This document shows positions 13,827 through 19,903 of a DNA stretch of 19,903 nucleotides, in pieces. The DNA comes from DATJZH01 sp035499215 (lineage in GTDB: Bacteria > Actinomycetota > Actinomycetes > Streptosporangiales > Streptosporangiaceae): the NCBI GenBank assembly GCA_035499215.1, contig DATJZH010000317.1, forward strand, positions 1 to 19,903, given 5' to 3'. The notes under the pieces are model-generated. The model made no database searches. It saw nothing but the letters and a program-made list of their open reading frames with translations, and was not told where the DNA came from. The position numbers and the translations under genes are program-made. Positions within the stretch are counted from its first letter, which is position 1; every line of letters starts with the position of its first letter.

Positions 13827-14879
13827 GTGGTGAGCCCGGTTTTCCGGCACGGCAGGCTGCGACTGTACCTGCTCAAGCTGCTTGACGAGGCGCCGAGGCA
13901 CGGCTACGAAGTGATCCGGCTGCTGCAGGACAGGTTCCTCGGGGTGTACTCGCCTTCTCCCGGCACCATCTATCCCCGGCTGGCCAGGCTTGAGGAAGAG
14001 GGCCTGGTCACGCACGACGACGCGGACGGCAAGAAGACCTACCGCATCACCGAGAAGGGCCGCGAGGAGATCCGCGCCCGGATGGACGATCTGGCCGAGC
14101 TCGAGGAGGAGCTCACCGAGTCCGTCCGCGATATTGCCCGCGAGGTGACACAGGACGTCAGGGACACCGTGCGCAACCTGCGCGAAGAGCTGACCTGGGC
14201 AGCTCGTGACGTGCGCAGGGAAGGCCGTGAGCGGGCCGGGCACGGCGGGACTGACACTGTCTGCGGCGCGGCGGGCAGCGGCACGGCGGGCAGCGGCACG
14301 GCGGGCGGCGGCACGGCGGGCGGCGGCACGGCAGGCGGCGGCACGGCAGGCGGCGGCACGGCGCAGAACGAGAATCCGGCCGGCCGACCAGGTGCGCGAG
14401 CCGGGCAGCCGCACGCCGCGCAGCCGCAGGACGAGGCCCGCGGGATCAGAGAGGAGGCCAGGCGGGCGCGCGAGCAGATGCGCGAGGCGTTCCGGTCACA
14501 GCGCGGCGGCGGCGCGAGGGACCGGGGCGGCTGGCAGAACTGGGCGGCGGCCTGGCGGGAGGGGCCGTGGCCGGCCGGGCCGCGGCCGGGCGGCGATTCC
14601 CCCCCGTGGGCCTCGTTCCGGCCGGAGCCGGGCGGCCAGGGCCAGAACGCCGGGCTGCTGCGCGACCTTGAGCGGATGGCTGTCGAGTTCGCCAGCGAGC
14701 TGCGGGCGGTCAGCTGGCACGCCGAGAGCATCGGCGAGAACGCCGCCGGGCAGCTGCGGAGCATCCTGGAGGACGCCCTGACCCGGATCAAGGATGAGGT
14801 CTTCCGCGGCCCGGCGGGCCGGCCCGCCGACGAGTCCGGGGACGACGCGGGCGGCGAAACCGCCCCCCGAGGACGGTGA
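13827..14879 (+). CDS. PadR family transcriptional regulator with long C-terminal extension
   Basis: A 350-residue protein. Residues ~5-85 are a PadR winged helix-turn-helix: LYLLKLLDEAPRHGYEVI, then SPSPGTIYPRLARLEEEGLV and KKTYRITEKGREEI. Residues ~85-135 are charged and heptad-like, probably a coiled coil for dimerisation. Residues 150-179 are six pentapeptide repeats (GSGTA x2, GGGTA x4), followed by a Trp/Pro/Gly-rich disordered section and a second helical segment at ~270-325 (RDLERMAVEFASELRAVSWHAE). Typical PadR proteins are 110-200 residues, so this is a long form. GGGAAGGG at 13813-13820 favours GTG 13827 or 13830. The gene stands alone and is convergent with the dehydrogenase. Its likely operator is the palindrome at 13676. 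Ligand and targets are unknown. Confidence 0.85.
   Translation: MVSPVFRHGRLRLYLLKLLDEAPRHGYEVIRLLQDRFLGVYSPSPGTIYPRLARLEEEGLVTHDDADGKKTYRITEKGREEIRARMDDLAELEEELTESVRDIAREVTQDVRDTVRNLREELTWAARDVRREGRERAGHGGTDTVCGAAGSGTAGSGTAGGGTAGGGTAGGGTAGGGTAQNENPAGRPGARAGQPHAAQPQDEARGIREEARRAREQMREAFRSQRGGGARDRGGWQNWAAAWREGPWPAGPRPGGDSPPWASFRPEPGGQGQNAGLLRDLERMAVEFASELRAVSWHAESIGENAAGQLRSILEDALTRIKDEVFRGPAGRPADESGDDAGGETAPRGR
14274..14363 (+). repeat. Six tandem 15-bp repeats (minisatellite) in the PadR gene
   Basis: Six consecutive 15-base units run without a gap: GGCAGCGGCACGGCG twice, then GGCGGCGGCACGGC(G/A) four times. Each encodes one pentapeptide (GSGTA or GGGTA) in frame. Unit differences are confined to two positions. 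Copy number could vary between strains without breaking the frame. Confidence 0.92.
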
Positions 14880-14881
14880 CG

Positions 14882-14895
14882 GCCCGCCTGCGGGC
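14882..14895. terminator. Hairpin between convergent PadR and dehydrogenase genes
   Basis: GCCCGC-CT-GCGGGC is a perfect inverted repeat in the 24 bases between the two stop codons. It could end both transcripts. No T-run is present. Confidence 0.35.
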
Positions 14896-14903
14896 TGGCC
14901 CGC

Positions 14904-15872
14904 CTACAGCGTGAAGACCACCTTCCCGAAGAGCTCGCCGGCGATCATCGCGGCCAGGCCGTCCCGTGCCTGCCGCAAGGGAAGGATCCGGTCGATGAGC
15001 GGCCGGACGCCAGTCTGCTCGCAGAACCGGACCAGCCGGCCAAGCTGATCCCTGCTGCCCATGGTCGTGCCGATGACCGAGAGCTGCAGGAAGAACAGCC
15101 TGCTCAGGTCGGCTGGCGGCGCCGAGCCGCTGGTGGCGCCGGAGGTCACGATCACGCCGCCGGGCTTGAGCGCGCGCAGTGAGTGCGCCCAGGTGGCCTC
15201 ACCGACCGTTTCCATCACGGCATCGACCCGCTCGGGCAGCCGCGCCCCGGCCGGGAATGCCTGGTCGGCCCCGAGCTCGATGGCTTGTTCCCGTTTCTCT
15301 TCGCTGCGGCTCGTGGCCCAGATCCGGTACCCAGCCGCGCGGCCAAGCAGGATGAGCGCGGTCGCGACGCCGCCGCCGGCGCCCTGGACCAGGACCGTGG
15401 CGCCGGGCTCAAGCCGGGCCTTGCTCAAGAGCATCCGGTAGGCGGTCAGGTACGCCGTCGGCAGGCAGGCCGCCTCCACGAAGGAGAGCTTGGCCGGCTT
15501 GGGCACGAGATTGCGCCGCGGCACGGCGACCCGCTCGGCGAATGTCCCGTCGTATCGCTCGGACAGCAGCGAGCGGGCGGGATCCAGGGTCTCGTCGGCG
15601 CCGCCGGCGGCAGGGTCGCCGACCACTGAGTGGACGACGACCTCATTGCCCTCTTCGTCGAGGCCCGCGGCGTCGCAGCCCAAGATCATCGGCAGCCGGT
15701 CCGCCGAGATCCCCACGCCGCGCAGCGTCCAGACATCATGATGATTGAGCGAGGTGGCCCTGACCGACACGGTCGTCCAGCCGTCCGGCGGCACGGGATC
15801 GGAGTGCTCGCCGAGCTCGAGCGCGGCCAGGGGTTCGTCGGCGTCGAAGCGCGCCGCGGTGACAGCGAACAT
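14904..15872 (-). CDS. Zinc-binding-type dehydrogenase / quinone oxidoreductase-like protein
   Basis: A 322-residue medium-chain dehydrogenase/reductase. The GroES-like N-terminal half has ATSLNHHDVWTLRGVG and LPMILGCDAAG. The cofactor-binding half has VLVQGAGGGVATALILLGRAAGYRIWATSRSEEK, a glycine-rich loop followed by an Arg/Ser-rich turn that favours NADPH. The four-Cys structural zinc lobe of alcohol dehydrogenases is absent, so a quinone-oxidoreductase or enone-reductase-like activity is likely. The frame extends to 15923, but ATG 15872 starts the conserved sequence, and TAGGGT (15885-15880) lies 7 bases ahead, as in leaderless genes. It is convergent with the PadR gene and divergent from the CGNR gene. 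The substrate is not deducible. Confidence 0.88.
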   Translation of the reverse strand: MFAVTAARFDADEPLAALELGEHSDPVPPDGWTTVSVRATSLNHHDVWTLRGVGISADRLPMILGCDAAGLDEEGNEVVVHSVVGDPAAGGADETLDPARSLLSERYDGTFAERVAVPRRNLVPKPAKLSFVEAACLPTAYLTAYRMLLSKARLEPGATVLVQGAGGGVATALILLGRAAGYRIWATSRSEEKREQAIELGADQAFPAGARLPERVDAVMETVGEATWAHSLRALKPGGVIVTSGATSGSAPPADLSRLFFLQLSVIGTTMGSRDQLGRLVRFCEQTGVRPLIDRILPLRQARDGLAAMIAGELFGKVVFTL

Positions 15873-15879
15873 GATGTGG

Positions 15880-15885
15880 ACCCTA
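15880..15885 (-). promoter_or_regulatory. Possible -10 element of the dehydrogenase gene (leaderless)
   Basis: TAGGGT (TANNNT type) on the reverse strand ends 7 bases before ATG 15872. The AGGG could instead serve as a ribosome binding site, so the two readings compete. Confidence 0.4.
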
Positions 15886-16025
15886 GCGCCCGCGTGCCCG
15901 CGGCGCGATAGCGCTGCCGCCACGGGGCCTTGCCGCTCAGCAGCGAATAAACGGGCTGATGACCGTGATCATGTGCCATACTTTCCGCGGGAAGCGGCCC
16001 AAGAATTCCCCAGGTAAGGACCGGA

Positions 16026-16598
16026 GTGAACCTCATGTCCTATGCCGACCTGGCGGTGCGCCTCGTGAACACGGCGGCCCGCGCCGACGACGAGCCCGAC
16101 CAGCTTGGCACTGCAGAATCGTTCCGCGTGCTCGCGGCGGACTTCGCGTCCCTGGCCGGGCCGGTCACCAGGTACGACCTCGAGGCACTCCGGCAGCTGC
16201 GCGCCGAGCTGAGCGTGATCTTCGCTGCCGCCGCGGGGGGATCGCAGCGGGCCGCCGCGGACCGGCTGAACGCACTGCTGATCCAGCACCCGGTGCACCC
16301 GGAGCTGGTCAGGCACGACAACGAGCGCTGGCATGTGCATTTGGCCGGCACTGGCTCGGTTACCGGCCGGTACGCAGCCGGCGCCGTGTTCGGCCTGACG
16401 CTCTTCGTTGCCCAGTTCGGCGCCGACCGCCTCGGAATGTGCGCAATCGCTTCCTGCTCGCGGGTGTTTCTCGACTCGAGCACCAACCGGTCCCGCCGGT
16501 ACTGCGGCGAGCACGGCGCCGCGCGCGCCAACGTGACGGCCATAGAGCCAGGTCGGCGGGCCGGTACTGACGGCCCGGCCGCGCATGCGGCGAGCTGA
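16026..16598 (+). CDS. CGNR zinc-finger domain protein (ABATE-type), altered fourth ligand
   Basis: A 190-residue protein with an N-terminal ABATE-like region (DLAVRLVNTA to about residue 110) and a C-terminal CGNR zinc finger, a layout typical of putative stress-related transcription regulators. The finger has Cys139, Cys144 and Cys160 in CAIASCSRVFLD and RYCGEH; the usual fourth Cys is Gly164, with His163 next to it, so zinc may be held by three Cys and one His, or the site may be weakened. The following ARANV matches the family helix. Starts GTG 16026 (AAGGA at 16016-16020) and ATG 16035 (GGAG 8 bases before) are both plausible. CATACT at 15977-15982 is a possible -10. It is divergent from the dehydrogenase gene. 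Targets are unknown. Confidence 0.82.
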   Translation: MNLMSYADLAVRLVNTAARADDEPDQLGTAESFRVLAADFASLAGPVTRYDLEALRQLRAELSVIFAAAAGGSQRAAADRLNALLIQHPVHPELVRHDNERWHVHLAGTGSVTGRYAAGAVFGLTLFVAQFGADRLGMCAIASCSRVFLDSSTNRSRRYCGEHGAARANVTAIEPGRRAGTDGPAAHAAS

Positions 16599-16646
16599 CC
16601 GGCTGCCGCTGCGGTAGCCACGCGGTGGTGACCGGCCCCGCGAGGC

Positions 16647-16675
16647 GGCCGGCAATCGTGGCCGGGCCAGTTTTG
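16647..16675 (+). terminator. Possible terminator after the CGNR gene
   Basis: GGCCGG (16647-16652) pairs with CCGGGCC (16662-16668, one bulged G), followed by AGTTTTG. The short T-run makes it the most terminator-like hairpin in the window. CCGGCC at 16632-16637 could form a competing stem with the same GGCCGG. Confidence 0.4.
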
Positions 16676-16803
16676 TCGCCCGAATGTGAAGCAGGCGTTA
16701 CGCGCGTGAAAAGAAACTTCAGCATGCCAGGAGTGTGGCCTGCGTTACCAAAATGATGCCGCGCGGCTTCTTCTCATGCCTTGGGACGATCATTACCATG
16801 AGC

Positions 16804-16832
16804 CCTACTCACGGGCGTATGGCCCACGTAGG
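16804..16832 (+). other. Hairpin in the leader of the permease gene
   Basis: CCTAC (16804-16808) pairs with GTAGG (16828-16832), and inside it GGGC (16813-16816) pairs with GCCC (16822-16825) around a GTATG loop. It forms a two-part stem with an internal loop just ahead of a strong Shine-Dalgarno sequence (AAAGAAGG, 16841-16848). It could be a cis-regulatory RNA element. It does not match a riboswitch class that I recognise. Confidence 0.4.
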
Positions 16833-16855
16833 CCAACCCGAAAGAAGGTTCGATC

Positions 16856-16885
16856 ATGGCTGATCATGCGGGTGCCAGGCGATGA
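16856..16885 (+). CDS. Possible leader peptide (9 codons) upstream of the permease
   Basis: ATG at 16856 lies 7 bases after AAAGAAGG and encodes the nonapeptide MADHAGARR before a TGA at 16883-16885. An overlapping 21-codon frame (16798-16863) ends inside it. The ribosome binding site is as good as that of many real genes here, and the position about 100 bases before an amino-acid-type permease would suit a translational attenuator. No run of one regulatory codon is seen and conservation is unknown, so this is a suggestion only. Confidence 0.3.
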   Translation: MADHAGARR

Positions 16886-16984
16886 GCCCGCCTCCGTCCG
16901 GCCTGGCCGCTCGCTATCGTCATCGCCAGCGCGACGGGCAAGACCCTTGCTGACCTTGTCTGCTCACCCCATCGGGAGGAAGTA

Positions 16985-18673
16985 ATGGCGACGACCGCTC
17001 CTGGCCCCGCTCCCGGCGTCCAGCCGTCGGGAACCGGGGATAACCAGCTGCGCCGGGCAGTCGGGCTGCGCGGGCTGACCATGATCTCGCTGGGTTCCAT
17101 CATCGGGTCGGGCTGGCTCCTGGGAGCCCTGACCGCGGCCAAGGTCGCCGGCGGGGCGTCGATCATCTCCTGGATCCTGGGCGGCCTTGTCCTCGCCCTC
17201 CTCGCACTGGTCCATGCCGAGCTCGGCTCCACGTACCCGGTGTCGGGCGGTACCGCCAGATTCCCGTTTATCACCTTCGGCGCTCTCGGCGGTTTCACCG
17301 GCGGCTGGATGGCCTGGCTCCAGGCCGTGACGATCGCGCCGATCGAGGTCGAGGCGACACTCGGCTACCTCAACTCGAGGTTCCCCAGCCTGGACCTGAT
17401 CAACCCCAACGGCACGCTGGACGGCAAGGGCATCGCGATCGGCGCCGGGTTCATGCTCGTGTTCGCCATCATCAACACGCTGGGCGTGCGCTGGCTGGCC
17501 GAGACCAACACCATCGCGGTGTACTGGAAGATCCTGATACCGGCCATCACGATCTTTGCGCTGTTGTTCACGGTGTTCCACACCAGCAACTTCACCGCTG
17601 GCGGCGGCTTCGCCCCGTTCGGATTCCACGGCATCTTCGCCGCGCTCCCGCTCGGCATCGTCTTCGCGCTCGAGGGATTCGAGCAGGCCATCCAGGTCGG
17701 CGGCGAGGCCGAGAACCCGCAGCGGAACATCCCCCGTGCGGTGATCGGCTCGATGATCATCGGGACGCTGATCTACCTGCTGCTCGAGGTCGCGTTCGTC
17801 GGCGCGCTCAATCCGGCGGACCTCGCGCACGGCTGGGCGGACCCGATCCACGGCGTCGGCGCTTACGGCCCGTACGCAACGCTGGCCACCTCGGCCGGCC
17901 TGGGCTGGCTGTCTACGCTGCTCATCATCGACGCGGTCGTCTCACCGGCCGGCACCGGGCTGGTCTACATCGGGACATCCTCCCGGCTGTCCTACGGCCT
18001 GGGCCGCAACGGCTACTTCCCGAAGGTGATCAGCAAGGTCAGCCGCCGCGGCGTCCCGTTCGTCTCCATCTGCATCGCCTTCGTGGTCGGCATGCTGACC
18101 TTCCTGCCCTTCCCCAGCTGGGCCGGGCTGGTCGGGCTCGTCACCTCGGCCACCGTCATCATGTACGCGATGGCCCCGCTTTCCCTGGCCGGGCTGCGGC
18201 GGCAGGACCCGCACCGGCCTCGGGCCTATCGGTTGCCGGCCGCTGGCGTGCTCTGCCCGGTCGCGTTCATCTGCGCGAACTTCATCGTGTACTTCTCCGG
18301 GTTCAGCACGCTGTGCTGGCTCTACATCCTGATTGCCGTTGGTTTCCTGGTCTTCGGCCTGTATCAGGTCTCACTCCCCGCGGCGCGCAGAACGATCATC
18401 GATTACCGGGCAGCGGTGTGGATCATTCCGTGGCTTGCCGGGCTGCTCATCGTGTCGTGGCAGGGGCGGTACGACGCCGCATCGGTGTTCGGGGTCAACC
18501 TCGTCGCCACTCAGCGGCTGCCGAACTGGTGGGACCTCGTGGTCCTCGCCGCCTTCAGCCTGGCGATCTACTACTGGGCCGTTTTCAGCACCATGTCGCA
18601 CGACAAGGTGCAGCGGGCCGTCCAGGACGTAGAGCTTGAAGCGGACATACCGGAACTGGAGATCGCTGGATGA
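16985..18673 (+). CDS. APC family permease (amino acid/polyamine/organocation)
   Basis: A 562-residue membrane transporter with at least 12 hydrophobic helices. Helix 1 has the APC unwound-helix motif GSIIGSGWLLG (about 37-47), helix 2-3 has HAELGSTYPVSGGTARFP, helix 6 has GIVFALEGFEQAIQVGGEAENPQRNIPRAV, the usual substrate-gate and intracellular-loop motif, and helix 8 has SPAGTGLVYIGTSSRLSYGLGRNGYFP. It is expected to import or exchange an amino acid or related amine by secondary transport in the cytoplasmic membrane. ATG 16985 is preceded by GGGAGGAAGTA, a strong ribosome binding site. The leader of about 380 bases holds hairpins and mini-ORFs. A universal stress protein gene follows 108 bases downstream. 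The substrate cannot be named from the sequence. Confidence 0.92.
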   Translation: MATTAPGPAPGVQPSGTGDNQLRRAVGLRGLTMISLGSIIGSGWLLGALTAAKVAGGASIISWILGGLVLALLALVHAELGSTYPVSGGTARFPFITFGALGGFTGGWMAWLQAVTIAPIEVEATLGYLNSRFPSLDLINPNGTLDGKGIAIGAGFMLVFAIINTLGVRWLAETNTIAVYWKILIPAITIFALLFTVFHTSNFTAGGGFAPFGFHGIFAALPLGIVFALEGFEQAIQVGGEAENPQRNIPRAVIGSMIIGTLIYLLLEVAFVGALNPADLAHGWADPIHGVGAYGPYATLATSAGLGWLSTLLIIDAVVSPAGTGLVYIGTSSRLSYGLGRNGYFPKVISKVSRRGVPFVSICIAFVVGMLTFLPFPSWAGLVGLVTSATVIMYAMAPLSLAGLRRQDPHRPRAYRLPAAGVLCPVAFICANFIVYFSGFSTLCWLYILIAVGFLVFGLYQVSLPAARRTIIDYRAAVWIIPWLAGLLIVSWQGRYDAASVFGVNLVATQRLPNWWDLVVLAAFSLAIYYWAVFSTMSHDKVQRAVQDVELEADIPELEIAG

Positions 18674-18750
18674 CAGCCGATCCGGCCAAGGCACTGATCT
18701 GATGCACGACCATCCGGGCGGCAACGGATGCTTAAGTCGAATCAGCTAAT

Positions 18751-18764
18751 CCGGCGTCGGCCGG
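18751..18764 (+). other. Small hairpin abutting the Usp ribosome binding site
   Basis: CCGGC-GTCG-GCCGG is a perfect 5-bp stem with a 4-base loop. Its 3' arm touches the Shine-Dalgarno sequence GGAAGGGGAG (18763-18772) of the Usp gene. It could weaken translation or protect the downstream message after processing. Confidence 0.35.
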
Positions 18765-18781
18765 AAGGGGAGTGAGCATTC

Positions 18782-19219
18782 ATGAGCACAGCTTCCGGGC
18801 AAGGCCGGATTGTCGTCGGCATCGACGGTTCTCATCACGGGTCGGCCGCGCTGGTCTGGGCTATCGAGGAGGCACGTCTTCGCGGGCTCGGGCTGCGCGT
18901 CATCTACGCGTTTCCGGCCATGGTCGGTTTTTACGCAACGCCGGCGCACGAGTATTACCTCCAGGTCGAGGCGGAAGCGAAAAGCAAATTCGACCGGGCG
19001 CTCGCGGAAGCGCCGCCCATGGACGACCTTGATGTCGAGCGCGTGCTGGAACCTGGGAATCCCTCCGAGGTGCTGATTGAGGCCAGCCGGGGCGCGAGCC
19101 TGCTCGTGGTCGGCTCGCACGGCCGGGATGGATTCGGCGGGATGCTGATCGGCTCAGTGGCGACGCATTGCGTGCATCACGCGCACTGCCCGGTCGTGGT
19201 AGTCCGCAAGCCGGGCTGA
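18782..19219 (+). CDS. Universal stress protein (UspA family)
   Basis: A 145-residue single Usp domain. The N-terminal strand has IVVGIDGSHHGSAALVWAIEEA with the conserved Asp at residue 14. The C-terminal nucleotide loop is GSHGRDGFGGMLIGSVATHCVHHAHCPVVVVR, matching the G-2X-G-9X-G(S/T) ATP-binding pattern, so it is expected to bind ATP. Usp proteins help cells under stress or energy limitation, often by an unclear mechanism. The ATG is preceded by GGAAGGGGAG at 18763-18772, 9 bases away. It follows the APC permease in the same direction with a 108-base gap, so it may be co-transcribed, and APC transporters and Usp domains are often paired or even fused, suggesting it senses or modulates transport. 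It is convergent with sodX. Confidence 0.93.
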   Translation: MSTASGQGRIVVGIDGSHHGSAALVWAIEEARLRGLGLRVIYAFPAMVGFYATPAHEYYLQVEAEAKSKFDRALAEAPPMDDLDVERVLEPGNPSEVLIEASRGASLLVVGSHGRDGFGGMLIGSVATHCVHHAHCPVVVVRKPG

Positions 19220-19280
19220 CGGCACCAGGCCCGGCCCGGTCAAGACTCCCGGCTCGGCTATCGGCTGCGCTGCACCGGAC

Positions 19281-19619
19281 TCACCGGCTTCCCCGCAGTC
19301 GGCGCAGCGGCCAGTACCGCAGCAGGACAGCGCCCTCGATCAGTTCCGGCGGCACGGCGCCGAAGCGCCGGCTGTCCACCGCGCCGGCTGCCGGGTTGTC
19401 GGATTCCAGCCACCAGCCGCCGTCTGCCGTGCGCCCGGCCCGCTTGACGATGAGCATGCTCCGGCGGCCGGGATGGCGGGCAACGACGATCTGGCCGGCG
19501 CGGATCCTGACCGGCCGGCCGGCCCGCATCGGGCGGCGGACCAGCAGCCAGTCACCCGGCCGCAGAGCCGGCTGCATCGACTGCTCGGCAACCGCAACCC
19601 GGCGCAGCGGCCACTGCAT
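19281..19619 (-). CDS. sodX: Nickel-type superoxide dismutase maturation protease
   Basis: A 112-residue S24/S26-type signal-peptidase-like protease. The catalytic Ser is Ser14 in AEQSMQPALRPGDWLLV, and the general-base Lys is Lys59 in MLIVKRAG; GGWWLESDNPAAGAVDSRRFGAVP is the typical following block. It lacks an N-terminal membrane anchor, as expected for SodX, which works in the cytoplasm on the SodN propeptide. The frame runs to 19718, but ATG 19619 follows a very strong AGGGAGGG on the reverse strand (19631-19624) and starts just before the conserved region, so the upstream 33 codons are rejected. It lies next to and divergent from sodN, which fixes its role. Confidence 0.9.
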   Translation of the reverse strand: MQWPLRRVAVAEQSMQPALRPGDWLLVRRPMRAGRPVRIRAGQIVVARHPGRRSMLIVKRAGRTADGGWWLESDNPAAGAVDSRRFGAVPPELIEGAVLLRYWPLRRLRGSR

Positions 19620-19653
19620 GCATCCCTCCCTGAATGCGGTAGAGCGAACGGGG

Positions 19654-19659
19654 TACTGT
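19654..19659 (+). promoter_or_regulatory. Possible -10 element of sodN
   Basis: TACTGT (TANNNT type) lies 18 bases after CTGAAT (19630-19635), a weak -35, and about 50 bases before the sodN start. I see no clear Nur-type box (TTGCAA half-sites) in the 89 bases between sodX and sodN. Confidence 0.25.
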
Positions 19660-19708
19660 CGGAATCCCTTAGCCAATGATCTGACATGAGAGAAGGAGAT
19701 CCATGAGG

Positions 19709-19903
19709 ATGCTCGCAAGTCTCCTCGCGCCGAAGATCACCGCGCACGCGCACTGCGACCTCCCTTGCGGCGTCTACGACCCGGCACAGGCAAGGATCGA
19801 GGCCGAGTCGGTCCGCGGCATCTGCGAGAAGTACCAGCAGAACTCCGACCCGGAGTTCCGGGCTCGCGCCCTGGTCATCAAGGAGGAGCGGTCCGACCTC
19901 GTC
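19709..19903 (+). CDS. sodN: Nickel superoxide dismutase, N-terminal part (cut by window end)
   Basis: The first 65 residues of Ni-SOD, a cytoplasmic homohexameric enzyme that turns superoxide into hydrogen peroxide and oxygen. The Ni-hook HCDLPCGVYD is complete: the His that becomes residue 1, Cys2, Cys6 and Tyr9 are all present, followed by PAQARIEAESVRG. Starting at ATG 19709 gives a 14-residue propeptide (MLASLLAPKITAHA), the same length as I recall for Streptomyces SodN, and AAGGAG (19693-19698) lies 10 bases upstream. The in-frame ATG at 19703 has only 4 bases of spacing, so it is less likely. SodX encoded next door removes the propeptide to free the N-terminal His. The frame is still open at base 19903. 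Confidence 0.95.
   Translation, partial: MLASLLAPKITAHAHCDLPCGVYDPAQARIEAESVRGICEKYQQNSDPEFRARALVIKEERSDLV

Noticed and set aside
14274..14363. CRISPR-like array
   Set aside because: The 15-bp units are contiguous with no spacers and are in frame within a coding region, so this is a minisatellite.
16640..16984. c-di-AMP (ydaO) or guanidine riboswitch ahead of the APC permease
   Set aside because: I could not find the conserved core sequences of either class; only an unassigned hairpin is visible.
16776..16985. 69-codon forward frame before the permease
   Set aside because: No ribosome binding site before its ATG, a composition unlike its neighbours, and it runs into the permease start. The shorter mini-ORF at 16856 has a better signal.
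18674..18781. DosR-type box ahead of the universal stress protein
   Set aside because: No stretch close to GGGACTTNNGNCCC is present in either strand of this gap.

Overview
The window reads as chromosomal DNA of a high-GC actinomycete (Actinomycetota). This rests on the GC-rich third codon positions, frequent GTG starts, the fused 2-oxoglutarate metabolism protein Kgd followed by a DUF6104 gene, a nickel superoxide dismutase with its SodX protease, and several starts that look leaderless. The genus cannot be fixed from the sequence. I saw no rRNA, tRNA, CRISPR array, transposase or phage gene.

Layout. 1-758: 3' part of a DUF2252 gene broken by a one-base frameshift. 937-1659: VIT1/CCC1-type iron/manganese transporter. 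1895-5173: three overlapping forward genes (GT-B glycosyltransferase, SAM methyltransferase, alpha/alpha-toroid protein usually labelled prenyltransferase), which run tail-to-tail into a reverse methyltransferase (5135-5779). Together these four form the best candidate for an undescribed pathway. 5856-7326 (reverse): MntP-like exporter and a GntR/UTRA repressor. 7327-7509 is an AT-rich control region, followed by a small membrane protein (7510-7767). 7823-8647: nitrilase-superfamily amidase, convergent with a DedA membrane protein (8644-9252, reverse). 9389-13366: kgd, then a DUF6104 gene. 13552-13826 holds a perfect 12-bp palindrome, probably the operator of the PadR-family regulator that follows (13827-14879), whose linker carries six tandem 15-bp repeats. 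14904-15872 (reverse): quinone-oxidoreductase-like dehydrogenase. 16026-16598: CGNR zinc-finger protein. 16599-16984 is a structured leader with a possible terminator, a hairpin and mini-ORFs ahead of an APC permease (16985-18673) and a universal stress protein (18782-19219). 19281-19619 (reverse): sodX, divergent from sodN, which is cut by the window end.

How the genes fit together. kgd is central metabolism (2-oxoglutarate node of the TCA cycle). sodX and sodN form one maturation unit: SodX removes the SodN propeptide to expose the Ni-binding histidine. The permease and Usp gene are probably one transcription unit. The GT/methyltransferase/toroid genes overlap at start and stop codons, as expected for translational coupling, and suggest synthesis and methylation of a glycosylated product whose identity the sequence does not show. 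Shorter intergenic stretches (759-936, 1660-1894, 5780-5855, 6408-6531) show only weak promoter-like or repeat elements.
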